This document shows, in pieces, positions 23,029 through 30,833 of a stretch of DNA of 34,952 bases. Under the pieces are notes generated by a model, which saw nothing but the letters and a program-made list of their open reading frames with translations, had not been told where the DNA came from and ran no database searches. The stretch comes from a bacterium (GTDB lineage Bacteria > UBP18 > UBA7526), in contig JAUXAI010000007.1 in the NCBI GenBank assembly GCA_030619985.1, positions 1 to 34,952 on the forward strand. The letters are read 5' to 3'. The position numbers were made by a program, and so were the translations under genes. Every line of letters begins with the position of its first letter. Positions within the stretch are counted from its first letter, which is position 1.

Positions 23029-23580
23029 CTATTCACTCTCCTCTTCAACATATCCCTCATAGACCATAACCTGGCCCATGGTGCCTTTGATTAATAGGGT
23101 CTGGACCTCTTCCTTTTCATTCTGGAGATGAATAATGGATTTTGTAACATAGCCTTTGGGGAAGAAGAGGGTAAAGGTCTGGCCACTACTTATCTTCCCT
23201 TCTGGAATAATAATATCCAGGAATTTTATCCCTTCCGGAAGGGCCTCCCTCCTTCCCAAAACGGTCTTTACTTCCTCAAACTCTCCCTCTTCATTCTCCT
23301 CCTCTATCCAGTATTTATTCTCATCTAAGTCATAACAGAGACGCAAGCGTTTTCCTGTAGTTGCTGAGCGATCATGAAGATAGCGGATAGTTCCTATCAG
23401 ACGGCGGCTTGTGCTCTTCAGGTAGCTTCCGGAGAAGAAAGCCTCCATCCTGGGAAAGGTAATGGTTAAGACCGCCGCCAAGACAATAAGGACGATGATT
23501 AACTCAATGAGAGTAAAGCCTTCTTGAAGATGAATCGGTGATTTTCCCCGTTTCTCCCCTTCTCCCTGTCTCCGTTTCAT
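23029..23580 (-). CDS. gspH: Type II secretion minor pseudopilin GspH
   Basis: GspH is a minor pseudopilin located below the tip complex. The prepilin site is LQEG followed by FTLIELIIVLIVLAAVLTI, with Glu at +5. The GspH/FimT body follows (FPRMEAFFSGSYLKSTSRRL, TIRYLHDRSATTGKRLRLCY). The 20-residue leader MKRRQGEGEKRGKSPIHLQE is encoded by the repeat at 23532-23580. AGGAAGGTTAAGTA precedes the ATG. The 183-residue length is normal. It lies between gspG and gspI with short gaps, consistent with one transcript. Confidence 0.93.
   Translation of the reverse strand: MKRRQGEGEKRGKSPIHLQEGFTLIELIIVLIVLAAVLTITFPRMEAFFSGSYLKSTSRRLIGTIRYLHDRSATTGKRLRLCYDLDENKYWIEEENEEGEFEEVKTVLGRREALPEGIKFLDIIIPEGKISSGQTFTLFFPKGYVTKSIIHLQNEKEEVQTLLIKGTMGQVMVYEGYVEEESE
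23532..23580. repeat. Repeat at the 5' end of gspH
   Basis: It begins ATGAAACGGAGACAGGGAGA on the coding strand and continues to ACGGGGAAAATCACCGATTC, then joins ATCTTCAAG and the prepilin motif. It has one GAATCGGT unit where gspK has four. Confidence 0.85.
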
Positions 23581-23601
23581 TACTTAACCTTCCTGTAGCT
23601 A

Positions 23602-24042
23602 TTATCTCTCCAGTGCCCAGCTCTGGATATCGGCATCATTCTCTTCCCCGCCTTCGGCTCCATCCGCACCATAAGAAACGATATCATACTCCTTATTATG
23701 CACCCCAGGTGAGATGTAGATATAGGGGGTTTCCCAGGGATCCAAGGGGATCTTCTTAGCTTCTAAGTAGCCCCCCTCCTTCCAGTTCTTTACCTCTCTT
23801 CCTGTAGTGGGCTTCTCAATTAGGGCCTTCAAGCCCTGCTCTGTTGAGGGATAGAAGCCATTATCCAGTTTAAAGAGCTTCAGTCCTGCCTCAAAATTCT
23901 TGATCTGAATGATGGTTGCCGTCCTCTTTGCCTGCTCCTCCCGGCCCATGAATTTAGGCACTACAATGGTGGCCAGGATAGCTAGAATGACGATAACGAT
24001 CATCAATTCAATCAGAGTAAAACCTCTTTCATTCTTTCTCAT
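23602..24042 (-). CDS. gspG: Type II secretion major pseudopilin GspG
   Basis: GspG is the main subunit of the periplasmic pseudopilus that drives secretion. A short leader MRKNERG is followed by FTLIELMIVIVILAILATIV. The body has the GspG features FKLDNGFYPSTEQGLKALI, LDPWETPYIYISPG and the calcium-site region DIVSYGADGAEGGEENDADI. Length 146 is normal. AGGAGGGTTTTT precedes the ATG. It is the only pseudopilin gene here whose leader is free of the repeat. Confidence 0.96.
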   Translation of the reverse strand: MRKNERGFTLIELMIVIVILAILATIVVPKFMGREEQAKRTATIIQIKNFEAGLKLFKLDNGFYPSTEQGLKALIEKPTTGREVKNWKEGGYLEAKKIPLDPWETPYIYISPGVHNKEYDIVSYGADGAEGGEENDADIQSWALER

Positions 24043-24061
24043 AAAAACCCTCCTATAATTA

Positions 24062-24180
24062 ATTTGTTAGTTTGCTGGTTATTTGATACCTTATCAACTT
24101 ATTAACTTATTAACTTATTAACTTGTTAACTAACCAATTATCCAACTATTTTACTAATTTACCTAATTTACTTAGCCGAT
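24062..24180. repeat. Array of TTATTAAC units downstream of gspF
   Basis: TTATCAAC, then three TTATTAAC and one TTGTTAAC unit at 8-nt spacing (about 24092-24130). AATTTGTTAGTTTGCTGG on the left and TACCTAATTTACTTAG on the right form loose inverse arms. A related array of GTTAACAAGTTGACAAG lies on the other side of gspF. Confidence 0.75.
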
Positions 24181-24191
24181 TTTGTCGGCTA

Positions 24192-25403
24192 TTAGCGGAT
24201 GGCTTGGCTCATCTGGAAAATGGGTAATAGGATGGCTAAGACGATAAATCCCACCACAAGTCCCATTAAGAGTATAAGAATGGGTTCCAAGAGAGCAGTC
24301 AGGGTACTGACCGTGGCCTCCACCTCACTATCATAGGTATCCGCTACCCTATAGAGTAAGTCCTCTAAGTTCCCGCTCTTCTCTCCAGAGGCGATCATCC
24401 TTACCACAATGGAAGGAAAGACCTTACTCCGGGTCAAAGAGGCAGCCAAACTCTCCCCCCTTCTCACACTCTCTCCTGCCTCTTCAATGACCTCTGAGAG
24501 AACCCGGTTACCCACGATACTCTTGACAATCTCTAAGGCACCTAAGAGGGGAACCCCACCGGCCAGAAGGGTGGCTAAGGTGCGGGAGAACCTGGCTAAG
24601 GCAATCCTCTGGTTCAAAGGTCCAAAGAGAGGAATTCTTAGTCTCAGGCGATCAAAAATTTTTCCTCCTCCTTCTGTTCTGATATACTTCTTAATTCCAA
24701 AGATAAAGGCAATGACTATTAATAAGAGAAGCCACCAGTACCCTTTGAAGAAGTCGCCCAATTTGATCAGGATAATGGTGGGAAGAGGGAGGGAGGCCTG
24801 GAAAGTAGTAAAGAGAGCGGTCACCCGGGGGATGACGAAGGTGAAGAGAAAGGATAGAACCAGGAGACCGATGGCCACAATGAAGAGGGGATAGGCCAGG
24901 GCCGCCCTTACCCTATTCTCTAAGTGCAGGTGCCTCTCATTATAATCTGCCAAGCGTTCTAAGACCAATTCCAATGCTCCGGCGCTCTCACCGGCTCTAA
25001 TCATACTGACATAGAGTTCAGAAAAGACCTTAGGATATTGGCTAAGGGCACTAGAGAGGGTGGAACCTGACTTTACCCTTTCACGAACATCGACCATGGC
25101 CTTCTTCAAAGTCTGATTCTCTAACTGCTCGCTCACCCCAGAGAGGGCCTCAGTGAGGGGAAGGCCGGCACTCAATAAAGTGGCTAACTGCCGGGTAAGA
25201 ATAGCTAAATCTCTTATTCTTACCTTCTTAAATATCCTTATCTCTCGTGAGGGAATAAGGGAGGGAAGAGATTCCTTTAAGGAGGTGAGATGTAGACCTT
25301 CTTGATGGAGCTTGGCCCGGGCTTCGGCAGCACTATCGGCATCGATGATTCCCCTCTTCCTCTTCCCTGATTCATCGAGTGCTTGATACTCAAAGACTGC
25401 CAT
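24192..25403 (-). CDS. gspF: Type II secretion inner-membrane platform protein GspF
   Basis: This polytopic core protein of the assembly platform is thought to transmit ATPase motion to the pseudopilus. It starts MAVFEYQALDESGKRKRG. Two T2SSF domains are visible (about 70-195 and 272-395), each with the family pattern, for example LTRQLATLLSAGLPLTEAL and FSRTLATLLAGGVPLLGAL. Transmembrane segments lie near 167-190, 220-238 and 372-395. Length 403 is normal. GCGAGGAAGAG precedes the ATG. A promoter at 25534-25562 lies upstream. Confidence 0.96.
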   Translation of the reverse strand: MAVFEYQALDESGKRKRGIIDADSAAEARAKLHQEGLHLTSLKESLPSLIPSREIRIFKKVRIRDLAILTRQLATLLSAGLPLTEALSGVSEQLENQTLKKAMVDVRERVKSGSTLSSALSQYPKVFSELYVSMIRAGESAGALELVLERLADYNERHLHLENRVRAALAYPLFIVAIGLLVLSFLFTFVIPRVTALFTTFQASLPLPTIILIKLGDFFKGYWWLLLLIVIAFIFGIKKYIRTEGGGKIFDRLRLRIPLFGPLNQRIALARFSRTLATLLAGGVPLLGALEIVKSIVGNRVLSEVIEEAGESVRRGESLAASLTRSKVFPSIVVRMIASGEKSGNLEDLLYRVADTYDSEVEATVSTLTALLEPILILLMGLVVGFIVLAILLPIFQMSQAIR

Positions 25404-25427
25404 CTCTTCCTCGCTATCGCTCGGATA

Positions 25428-25520
25428 GTTTGTTAGTTGGTTAATTAGATAGTTGACAAGTTAACAAGTTGACAAGTAAAAGTATGGCGGAATCGGACCA
25501 AACTGGCTAACTGGCAAACT
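25428..25520. repeat. Array of GTTAACAAGTTGACAAG units upstream of gspF
   Basis: GTTTGTTAGTTGGTTAATTAG, then GTTGACAAGTTAACAAG and GTTGACAAGTAAAAG are followed by ACTGGCTAACTGGCAAACTAG (units quoted separately). It pairs loosely with itself and resembles the array after gspF, so gspF is bracketed. Confidence 0.7.
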
Positions 25521-25533
25521 AGTATTTTTACTA

Positions 25534-25562
25534 AGTATATCACACTCTTTCAAAAAAGGCAA
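25534..25562 (-). promoter_or_regulatory. Promoter for gspF-gspM
   Basis: TTGCCT, 17 bp, TATACT on the minus strand. The -35 overlaps the tail of the terminator after gspE. Transcription should start near 25527, about 125 nt before gspF. Confidence 0.7.
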
Positions 25563-25591
25563 AAGAAAAGCCCCAAAGGTTATCCTTGGGA
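25561..25591 (-). terminator. Rho-independent terminator after gspE
   Basis: On the minus strand CCCAAGG-ATAA-CCTTTGGG forms a short stem with one bulge, followed by GCTTTTCTTTTGCC. It begins 22 bp past the gspE stop and would separate gspCDE from gspF onward, at least in part. Confidence 0.65.
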
Positions 25592-25612
25592 CAAACAAAG
25601 TGCTTTTCTACT

Positions 25613-27301
25613 TTAGACTATTACCTCTTGGGTGACGCGCAGCACCTCTTCTAAGGTGGTAATTCCAGAGAGAACCTTTTCCACCCCGGCCTGCTGTAAG
25701 GTGGTCATCCCTTTAGAGATGGCCTTCTGCTTTATGAGGTTGGTCTCTTTCTTATTGGTAATCATGTCCCTTATCTCGTCATCTATTACTAATAGTTCGA
25801 AGATCCCGGTTCTTCCCCAATATCCAGTATTGAGACAAAAAGGACAACCCTTTCCTTTCCAGAGGACTCCTTCTTTAAGGTTAGAAGGTTTCAAGCCCAC
25901 CTCTGCCAAGGACTCTGGCGTTGGGGTATAGGACTCCTCACACTTGGGGCAGATGAGACGAACCAACCTCTGGGCCATGATCCCGATAACAGAGGAAGAG
26001 GCAAGATAGGGCTCTACCCCCATTTCGAGTAATCTGGTAATGGCTCCAGCAGCATCATTGGTATGTAAAGTAGAAAAAACCAGGTGGCCGGTTAGGGCGG
26101 CATGGATAGCGATCTCTGCGGTCTCAAAGTCCCTTATCTCACCCACCATCATAACATCTGGATCCTGCCTCACAATAGACCTTAATCCAGAAGCAAAGGT
26201 TAAACCGATCTTGGGCTTCACCTGTATCTGTCCGATCCCCTCTAACTGATACTCAATAGGGTCTTCCACAGTAATAATGTTCTTATCCGGGGTATTAATT
26301 CTATCCAGAGCACTATATAGCGTGGTAGTCTTTCCCGAACCCGTAGGACCAGTATTCAGTATGATACCATGGGAACTTTTGATTAATTTGAGGAGATTTT
26401 CTAGGTTCTCTTGAGAGAAGCCTAAGTTTTCCAATCGGAAGGTCATACTTGACTTATCCAATAACCTCATTACCACCCTCTCTCCAAAGAAGGTGGGAAT
26501 TACTGAGACTCGGATATCAATGTCCTTTCCCGCCATCTTGATACTTATTCTTCCATCCTGGGGAAGCCTTCTCTCAGCAATATTTAATTCAGCCATTACT
26601 TTTACCCGAGAGACGATGGCCGGTTGATGGCTACGCTCATTGCGCAGAATATCATATAGGATGCCATCTATTCTATATCGTATCCTTAATTCCTTCTCAA
26701 AGGGCTCGATGTGGATATCACTGGCCCTCTTCTTTAAGGCCTCAATAATGAGGGAGTCAACGAACTTAATGATGGGTGGTTTGGAAGCCAGGTCCAATAA
26801 ATCCTCTGCCCCTTCAAATGTTCCTTCCCCTTTTCCAAAATCGACTTTCTCAAACTCCTTTATGATTTCAGCGGCGCTCTCTCCCTCCTGGGCACCATAA
26901 CCCCTTTCAATCCCTTTGAGAATTTCCTCTTCCGGAACAATAACCATCTCCAAGGGATGGGCCAGGATAAGGCGGAGATTATCAATGGGACCAGGATCCA
27001 AAGGATCAGAGGTAGCCACCCGCTCTCCTTTCAGGGGAAGAAGGCAACACCTCTTGAGGAAGGAATGGGAGAGTTCAGAGAGTCCCTCAGAATCGATATC
27101 CTCATCTGAGAGATGGTCCAAGTAGGGGACATGAAGTTTTTCACTCAAGACCCGCAGAATCTCTTTCTGAGTAAGAAACTTTAGTTGTAAGAGAACCTTA
27201 TCTAATCTCTCATTGGTCCTTCCCTGTAAGTCTAAAGCCTCTTTTAGTTCTTCCTCAGTTATCTTCTTATTCTTCAGGAGGATTTCACCCAGATTCTCCA
27301 T
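25613..27301 (-). CDS. gspE: Type II secretion ATPase GspE
   Basis: This is the cytoplasmic hexameric ATPase that powers pseudopilus assembly. The N-terminal MshEN-like domain (1-150) starts MENLGEILLKNKKITEEEL. Further motifs are Walker A GPTGSGKTTTLYSAL (about 316), the Asp box VEDPIEYQLEGIGQIQV, Walker B-like RQDPDVMMVGEIRDFETAE and the His box ALTGHLVFSTLHTND. A zinc-binding CPKCEESY and CPFC pair lies at about 448-484. Length 562 is normal. It begins 2 bp after the gspD stop, so the two are coupled. Confidence 0.97.
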   Translation of the reverse strand: MENLGEILLKNKKITEEELKEALDLQGRTNERLDKVLLQLKFLTQKEILRVLSEKLHVPYLDHLSDEDIDSEGLSELSHSFLKRCCLLPLKGERVATSDPLDPGPIDNLRLILAHPLEMVIVPEEEILKGIERGYGAQEGESAAEIIKEFEKVDFGKGEGTFEGAEDLLDLASKPPIIKFVDSLIIEALKKRASDIHIEPFEKELRIRYRIDGILYDILRNERSHQPAIVSRVKVMAELNIAERRLPQDGRISIKMAGKDIDIRVSVIPTFFGERVVMRLLDKSSMTFRLENLGFSQENLENLLKLIKSSHGIILNTGPTGSGKTTTLYSALDRINTPDKNIITVEDPIEYQLEGIGQIQVKPKIGLTFASGLRSIVRQDPDVMMVGEIRDFETAEIAIHAALTGHLVFSTLHTNDAAGAITRLLEMGVEPYLASSSVIGIMAQRLVRLICPKCEESYTPTPESLAEVGLKPSNLKEGVLWKGKGCPFCLNTGYWGRTGIFELLVIDDEIRDMITNKKETNLIKQKAISKGMTTLQQAGVEKVLSGITTLEEVLRVTQEVIV

Positions 27302-27303
27302 AA

Positions 27304-29241
27304 TTACTTCCTCTCAAACTCCTTTATCTCTTCCCTCTTTCTCTCAGTCAGGGCTTCGACCTCCTCTGGGGTAGTGACCACATGAGGGGTTAGAAAGATG
27401 ACCAGGCTTATCTTCTCTGTGACCTCTATCTTTCTCTTAAAGAGCCAGCCCAATCCCGGGATCCTTCCCAGTCCGGGGACCCTTCTCTCCACAACAGATT
27501 TATCTTCTCTCAGTAGGCCCCCAATAACGATGGTCTGGCCATCCCTGACCGTCACTGTGGTATCTGTCTCCCTCTTGGCCAGAACCGGAGCATCATGTAT
27601 CGTCTCTGCTAATACTTTCTGAATCTCCTGATGAATCTTTAAGGTAACAAATCCCTCAGGATTGATCTGAGGGGTGATCTTCAATACAATTCCCACATCC
27701 TCATAGGTATAGGTCTTGACCACCGTCTCATCCTCTGTTATCCGAGTAGCGGTGACCATGGGAACCCTCTTCCCCACCTTTATCTCCGCCTCCTGATTAT
27801 TATTCACCAAGAGATAGGGGGTAGATAGGATATTGAATTCAGAATCAGTCTTATAGAGGTTAACCAGGGCTCCGATATTCGTCGCTTCATCTTTGTATAG
27901 CCCAAGGGTCATTCCATATAGAGTTCCTGCTAAGAGTTCTGGTCGCATACCGAAGTGGGTAGCTCCAAAGGGCTGATGGGCCTTGTCCGGCCGGAGCTCA
28001 TCCACCAGTGCCCACTCCACTCCTAAATTCAGGAACTTCTCTAAAGTGACCTCTGCTACCAGAGCCTCCACTAAGACCTGTTGGCGCGGGATGTCTAATT
28101 TCTCAATGATCTTCTCTAACTCCTCATACTGAGTGGGAGCAGCAATGATGATTAAGGAGTTGGTCAGCTTATCAGCAACGATAGTGGGCTTGGCCTCTAT
28201 AGCCAGGGCCTTTCCCTTCCCCACTCTGCGAGCAACCATCTTGGCATACATCTCGGTCAGAACCTTGGCCAGGTCTGTAGCATTTGAGTTCTTGAGATAG
28301 TAGACGTGAATCATCTCCTTTCCCGGAGGGGGCTTCCTATCGATCTCTTCCATGATGGTCATCATCCTTCTTATATTACTAGAGACATCGGTAACGATGA
28401 CCGTATTGGTTGGGGGATAGGTAATGAGGTTTCCTCCAGGAGAGATCAGGGGGGTCAAGAGGCTTCGCACCTGGTCACAGGCAGCATACTCTAAAGGGAT
28501 GATCTGGGTGACGATCCTATCCTCTGGGCTTATCTTCTTGACCTCTCTCCCCACCCTGGTCTCGATGCTCTTCCCCTTGGCCTCTCTTGAGGGGATGACC
28601 TTTATCACCTTTCCCGCCGGAACCGTGGTATAGCCTTTCACTTCTAGGATGGATTCTAAAACACGATATACCTCATCCAGGGGAATCTTGGTGGGGGAGA
28701 TGATGGTCACCTTCCCCCTCACCTTCTCATCGATGACGAAGTTCTTCCCGGTCAATTCGCTTATTGCTTTAATCACTACCTTAATATCAGCATCCTTGAA
28801 GTCTAAGGAAACATATTTTTCCGGGTAACCGGGTAACCGGGTAACCGGATATCCGGGTTTTGGTGAAATTCTCAAGGAGAGTCTATCTTTCTGGCTGGTT
28901 GTTTTATACTCTGCTGGTCTTTTCAGATCTATGACCACCCGACTGATCCTCTTCGGTCTATCCTTGAATTGAGCAGACCTTATGCTCTTCACCAACGGAT
29001 GCTCAACTACCAATTCTCTCTTAGGCCAGGCGTGGATGGCATTGGAAAGGTCTATTACCATACGATCTGGCTTAGTGAGAAAGAAGACATTATAGTTATG
29101 GGGAGAAGGAAGGGTAATATTAACCATTGCCTCCCCATCCCTTGGTATGAAGGTTATTTTGGTCAATTTATTTACTGCCCCAGAGAGGCTACTCCCCAAA
29201 AATAAAAGAATCAAAGATAAAATTACTATTCTTGTTTTCAT
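27304..29241 (-). CDS. gspD: Type II secretion secretin GspD with N-terminal AMIN domain
   Basis: GspD forms the outer-membrane channel. A signal peptide (KTRIVILSLILLFLGSSLSG) is followed by an AMIN domain (about 25-112), which binds peptidoglycan in pilus and flagellar secretins and is more typical of PilQ. Then come N0 (SLDFKDADIKVVIKAISELT), two N-domains (TQIIPLEYAACDQVRSLL and HVYYLKNSNATDLAKVL) and the secretin core (LVEALVAEVTLEKFLNLGVE; ILSTPYLLVNNNQEAEIKVG; TVRDGQTIVIGGLL). Residues about 125-139 (PGYPVTRLPGYP) come from a 9-nt tandem repeat. AAGGAGAAGAG precedes the ATG. Confidence 0.95.
   Translation of the reverse strand: MKTRIVILSLILLFLGSSLSGAVNKLTKITFIPRDGEAMVNITLPSPHNYNVFFLTKPDRMVIDLSNAIHAWPKRELVVEHPLVKSIRSAQFKDRPKRISRVVIDLKRPAEYKTTSQKDRLSLRISPKPGYPVTRLPGYPEKYVSLDFKDADIKVVIKAISELTGKNFVIDEKVRGKVTIISPTKIPLDEVYRVLESILEVKGYTTVPAGKVIKVIPSREAKGKSIETRVGREVKKISPEDRIVTQIIPLEYAACDQVRSLLTPLISPGGNLITYPPTNTVIVTDVSSNIRRMMTIMEEIDRKPPPGKEMIHVYYLKNSNATDLAKVLTEMYAKMVARRVGKGKALAIEAKPTIVADKLTNSLIIIAAPTQYEELEKIIEKLDIPRQQVLVEALVAEVTLEKFLNLGVEWALVDELRPDKAHQPFGATHFGMRPELLAGTLYGMTLGLYKDEATNIGALVNLYKTDSEFNILSTPYLLVNNNQEAEIKVGKRVPMVTATRITEDETVVKTYTYEDVGIVLKITPQINPEGFVTLKIHQEIQKVLAETIHDAPVLAKRETDTTVTVRDGQTIVIGGLLREDKSVVERRVPGLGRIPGLGWLFKRKIEVTEKISLVIFLTPHVVTTPEEVEALTERKREEIKEFERK
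28821..28858. repeat. 9-nt tandem repeat inside gspD
   Basis: CCGGGTAAC occurs three times and then CCGGATATC and CCGGG. It falls in the linker between the AMIN and N0 domains, and the 9-nt period keeps the frame. Confidence 0.85.
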
Positions 29242-29279
29242 CTCTTCTCCTTAGTTACCACCAATTTCAGAAATTAGAA

Positions 29280-29444
29280 GTCAGTTTCTTGGGTTAAGTT
29301 TTTAGGTTAAGGTTAGGTTGTTAGTTTAGTTGTTAGGTTAGGTAGTTGGTCTTTAAACACCTAACCCTTACCGAACTACCAAACCTACCACCTTACCCTA
29401 ACCCAACTACCGATCACCGTTCACTGATTACCGATCACCAGTGG
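29280..29444. repeat. Inverted array of GGTTAG / CTAACC units between gspC and gspD
   Basis: Left: TTGGGTTAAG, TTAGGTTAAGGTTAGG, TTGTTAGGTTAGGTAG. Right of CTTTAAAC at 29350: ACCTAACCC, CTTACCGAACTACC, AACCTACC, CTTACCCTAACCCAACTACC, then GATCACCGTTCACTGATTACC. Same design as the other gaps, with yet another unit. Confidence 0.8.
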
Positions 29445-30284
29445 TTATTCTGTTATCTCATAGGTCAAGGTGATAGGACGACCGTCCCTCTCTATTTCTA
29501 CACTGATGATCGGTCTATCCTTCACCTCTTTATACATCTGGATGGCTCTCTCAATGCCGTCCAACTCCTGACCCCCAACCTTCCTTATAATATCCCCACT
29601 CCGTACTCCCAGGCTCTCTGCCAGGCTCCCTCTCTTGACATCGTCTAACCTGAACCCCCTCACCTGGCCGGCCTCTAAGTAAGGGGTGACCTTCACCTGA
29701 GCCAGGAGTTGGTTGGGATTGCTTATTGCTGAAGTGAACTCACTCCTGGAAAGCGACCATCTATTGCTGGCCACCTTTTCCACCAAACGGGAAGTATCAG
29801 GAGCCATACCAAAAAGAGAGACTTCTCCATAGACCGTTAAAGAAACTAAGCCGGCTGAGGTTCTTAAGACAACATGGTCTCTCTCGATCTTAACGATCTC
29901 ATTTTCCCCTACCAGATCCCCTTTCTTGTAGACCTCCTCCTTCTTAGTAGCAGGATCCTCAATGATGCATAAGGATTCCAGGCCTTCTACGACAATGGTC
30001 CCCTTCAGTTTTAGATTCAATACTATACCAGGTAGAGTTTCTAATAATCCTTCTTCAGGAAAGGCCCCTTCCACACCAGCAAAGAGGTTTCTCTCCCCAA
30101 TAATGGAATAATATTCGTAGGGTCTGGGTTCCTCTCTTACTTTCTCTTTTTCTGGAAGAGGCAGTGGGGGTTTAGGAACGGGCATCTTTTCCCCTCGCGC
30201 AAAAGAAAGGGAGATATCAACAATAATGATGAGGGCAATAACGATGAGAACTACATTCAGGATCAGAAAATATTTCTTCAGCAT
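29445..30284 (-). CDS. gspC: Type II secretion protein GspC with PDZ domain
   Basis: GspC links the inner-membrane platform to the secretin. One N-terminal transmembrane helix (FLILNVVLIVIALIIIVDIS, residues 6-25) is followed by a Pro-rich segment (MPVPKPPLPLPEKEK), the homology-region domain (YYSIIGERNLFAG; LKLKGTIVVEGLESLCIIED; GENEIVKIERDHVVLRT) and a C-terminal PDZ domain (about 205-279: GFRLDDVKRGSLAESLGVRS, GDIIRKVGGQELDG). Length 279 is normal. It is the first secretion gene after tRNA-Asn and starts the CDE unit. Confidence 0.92.
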   Translation of the reverse strand: MLKKYFLILNVVLIVIALIIIVDISLSFARGEKMPVPKPPLPLPEKEKVREEPRPYEYYSIIGERNLFAGVEGAFPEEGLLETLPGIVLNLKLKGTIVVEGLESLCIIEDPATKKEEVYKKGDLVGENEIVKIERDHVVLRTSAGLVSLTVYGEVSLFGMAPDTSRLVEKVASNRWSLSRSEFTSAISNPNQLLAQVKVTPYLEAGQVRGFRLDDVKRGSLAESLGVRSGDIIRKVGGQELDGIERAIQMYKEVKDRPIISVEIERDGRPITLTYEITE

Positions 30285-30301
30285 CTCTTTCTCTCTTTAA
30301 T

Positions 30302-30366
30302 TGGCTCCGGAGGAGGGATTCGCTCCGACCATCTTCGATAGACGGATGGAAACCCCCGACCATCTG
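30302..30366 (-). pseudogene. 3' remnant of a tRNA (tRNA-Asn-like), interrupted in the T-loop
   Basis: On the minus strand GATGGTCGGGGGTT (from about 30364) is followed by a 28-nt repeat insert, then CGAATCCCTCCTCCGGAGCC and A. Joining the two pieces gives a normal T-arm (GGGGG-TTCGAAT-CCCTC-like) and the acceptor strand CTCCGGA with G and CCA. The matching 5' acceptor and positions 8-11, TCCGGAGTAGC, lie at 30846-30836, just after the promoter. Between these fragments are the GIY-YIG ORF and the intact tRNA-Asn. The sequence is short, so this is a moderate call. Confidence 0.45.
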
Positions 30367-30367
30367 G

Positions 30368-30412
30368 CCCGTTCCGTCCATCCGACAAAGACGGATGGCC
30401 GGACGGGACGGA
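30368..30412. repeat. 45-bp palindrome, left copy, flanking tRNA-Asn and the GIY-YIG gene
   Basis: CCCGTTCCGTCCATCCG, a 14-nt centre, then CCGGACGGGACGGA. The same outer parts occur at 30789-30833. The centre here reads ACAAAGACGGATGG, against TCTTTGCCGGTTGG there, so the loop appears inverted. Confidence 0.85.
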
Positions 30413-30423
30413 TAGATAAAGAC

Positions 30424-30498
30424 TGGCTCCAGGGAGAGGACTCGAACCTCCAACCTAGCGGTTAACAGCCGCTCGCTCCACCATTGAGCTACCCTGGA
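30424..30498 (-). tRNA. tRNA-Asn (anticodon GTT)
   Basis: The acceptor TCCAGGG pairs with CCCTGGA, then G and an encoded CCA. D-arm GCTCAATGGTGGAGC. Anticodon stem AGCGG / CCGCT around CTGTTAA, anticodon GTT. T-arm GGAGG-TTCGAGT-CCTCT. It overlaps the last 15 codons of the GIY-YIG ORF on the same strand and lies 140 bp before gspC. Confidence 0.96.
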
Positions 30499-30766
30499 AT
30501 TTATTTGTTTTGTCCGTTAATATCTTGGTCTTGACGAACTCTCTACCTCGCCTATTTTTTAAATACTTCTCCCGTTCCTTTGCCTCTTCACGGGTTAAAT
30601 ATTCTTCAAAATATATTAGTGTCCAAAGACCTTTATATTGCTTAGTATATTTCGAATAGGTATTATTAGGGTCGTTATGTTGAGAAATCCTCTTTTCCAA
30701 ATTATTTGTTTGCCCAATATAATACTTTTTAGCCTTTCCATTCCAAATAATATAAACGTAATACAT
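30455..30766 (-). CDS. GIY-YIG nuclease-domain protein, ORF ending inside tRNA-Asn
   Basis: This is a small single-domain GIY-YIG endonuclease of the UPF0213 / YhbQ-like type. MYYVYIIWNG and KKYYIGQTNNLEKRISQHN hold the GIY and YIG strands and the catalytic Arg; EEAKEREKYLKNRRGREFVK holds the later Glu and basic region. I start at the ATG at 30766; twelve more codons upstream derive from the flanking palindrome. The last 15 residues (FQGSSMVERAAVNR) are translated tRNA-Asn, so the natural end is lost or the gene ends there by accident. It lies between two copies of a 45-bp palindrome. Function in DNA repair or homing is inferred from family only. Confidence 0.85.
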   Translation of the reverse strand: MYYVYIIWNGKAKKYYIGQTNNLEKRISQHNDPNNTYSKYTKQYKGLWTLIYFEEYLTREEAKEREKYLKNRRGREFVKTKILTDKTNKFQGSSMVERAAVNR

Positions 30767-30788
30767 CTTCTGACTATCTTTAATCCGT

Positions 30789-30833
30789 CCCGTTCCGTCC
30801 ATCCGTCTTTGCCGGTTGGCCGGACGGGACGGA
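30789..30833. repeat. 45-bp palindrome, right copy
   Basis: Same outer arms as 30368-30412, aligned without gaps with about six mismatches, all in the centre. Together the two copies bracket a 376-bp segment with the nuclease ORF and tRNA-Asn. Confidence 0.85.

Noticed and set aside
30217-30453. 78-codon minus-strand ORF across the left palindrome and the start of gspC
   Set aside because: It is in another frame of tRNA-Asn, repeat sequence and gspC, and resembles no protein.
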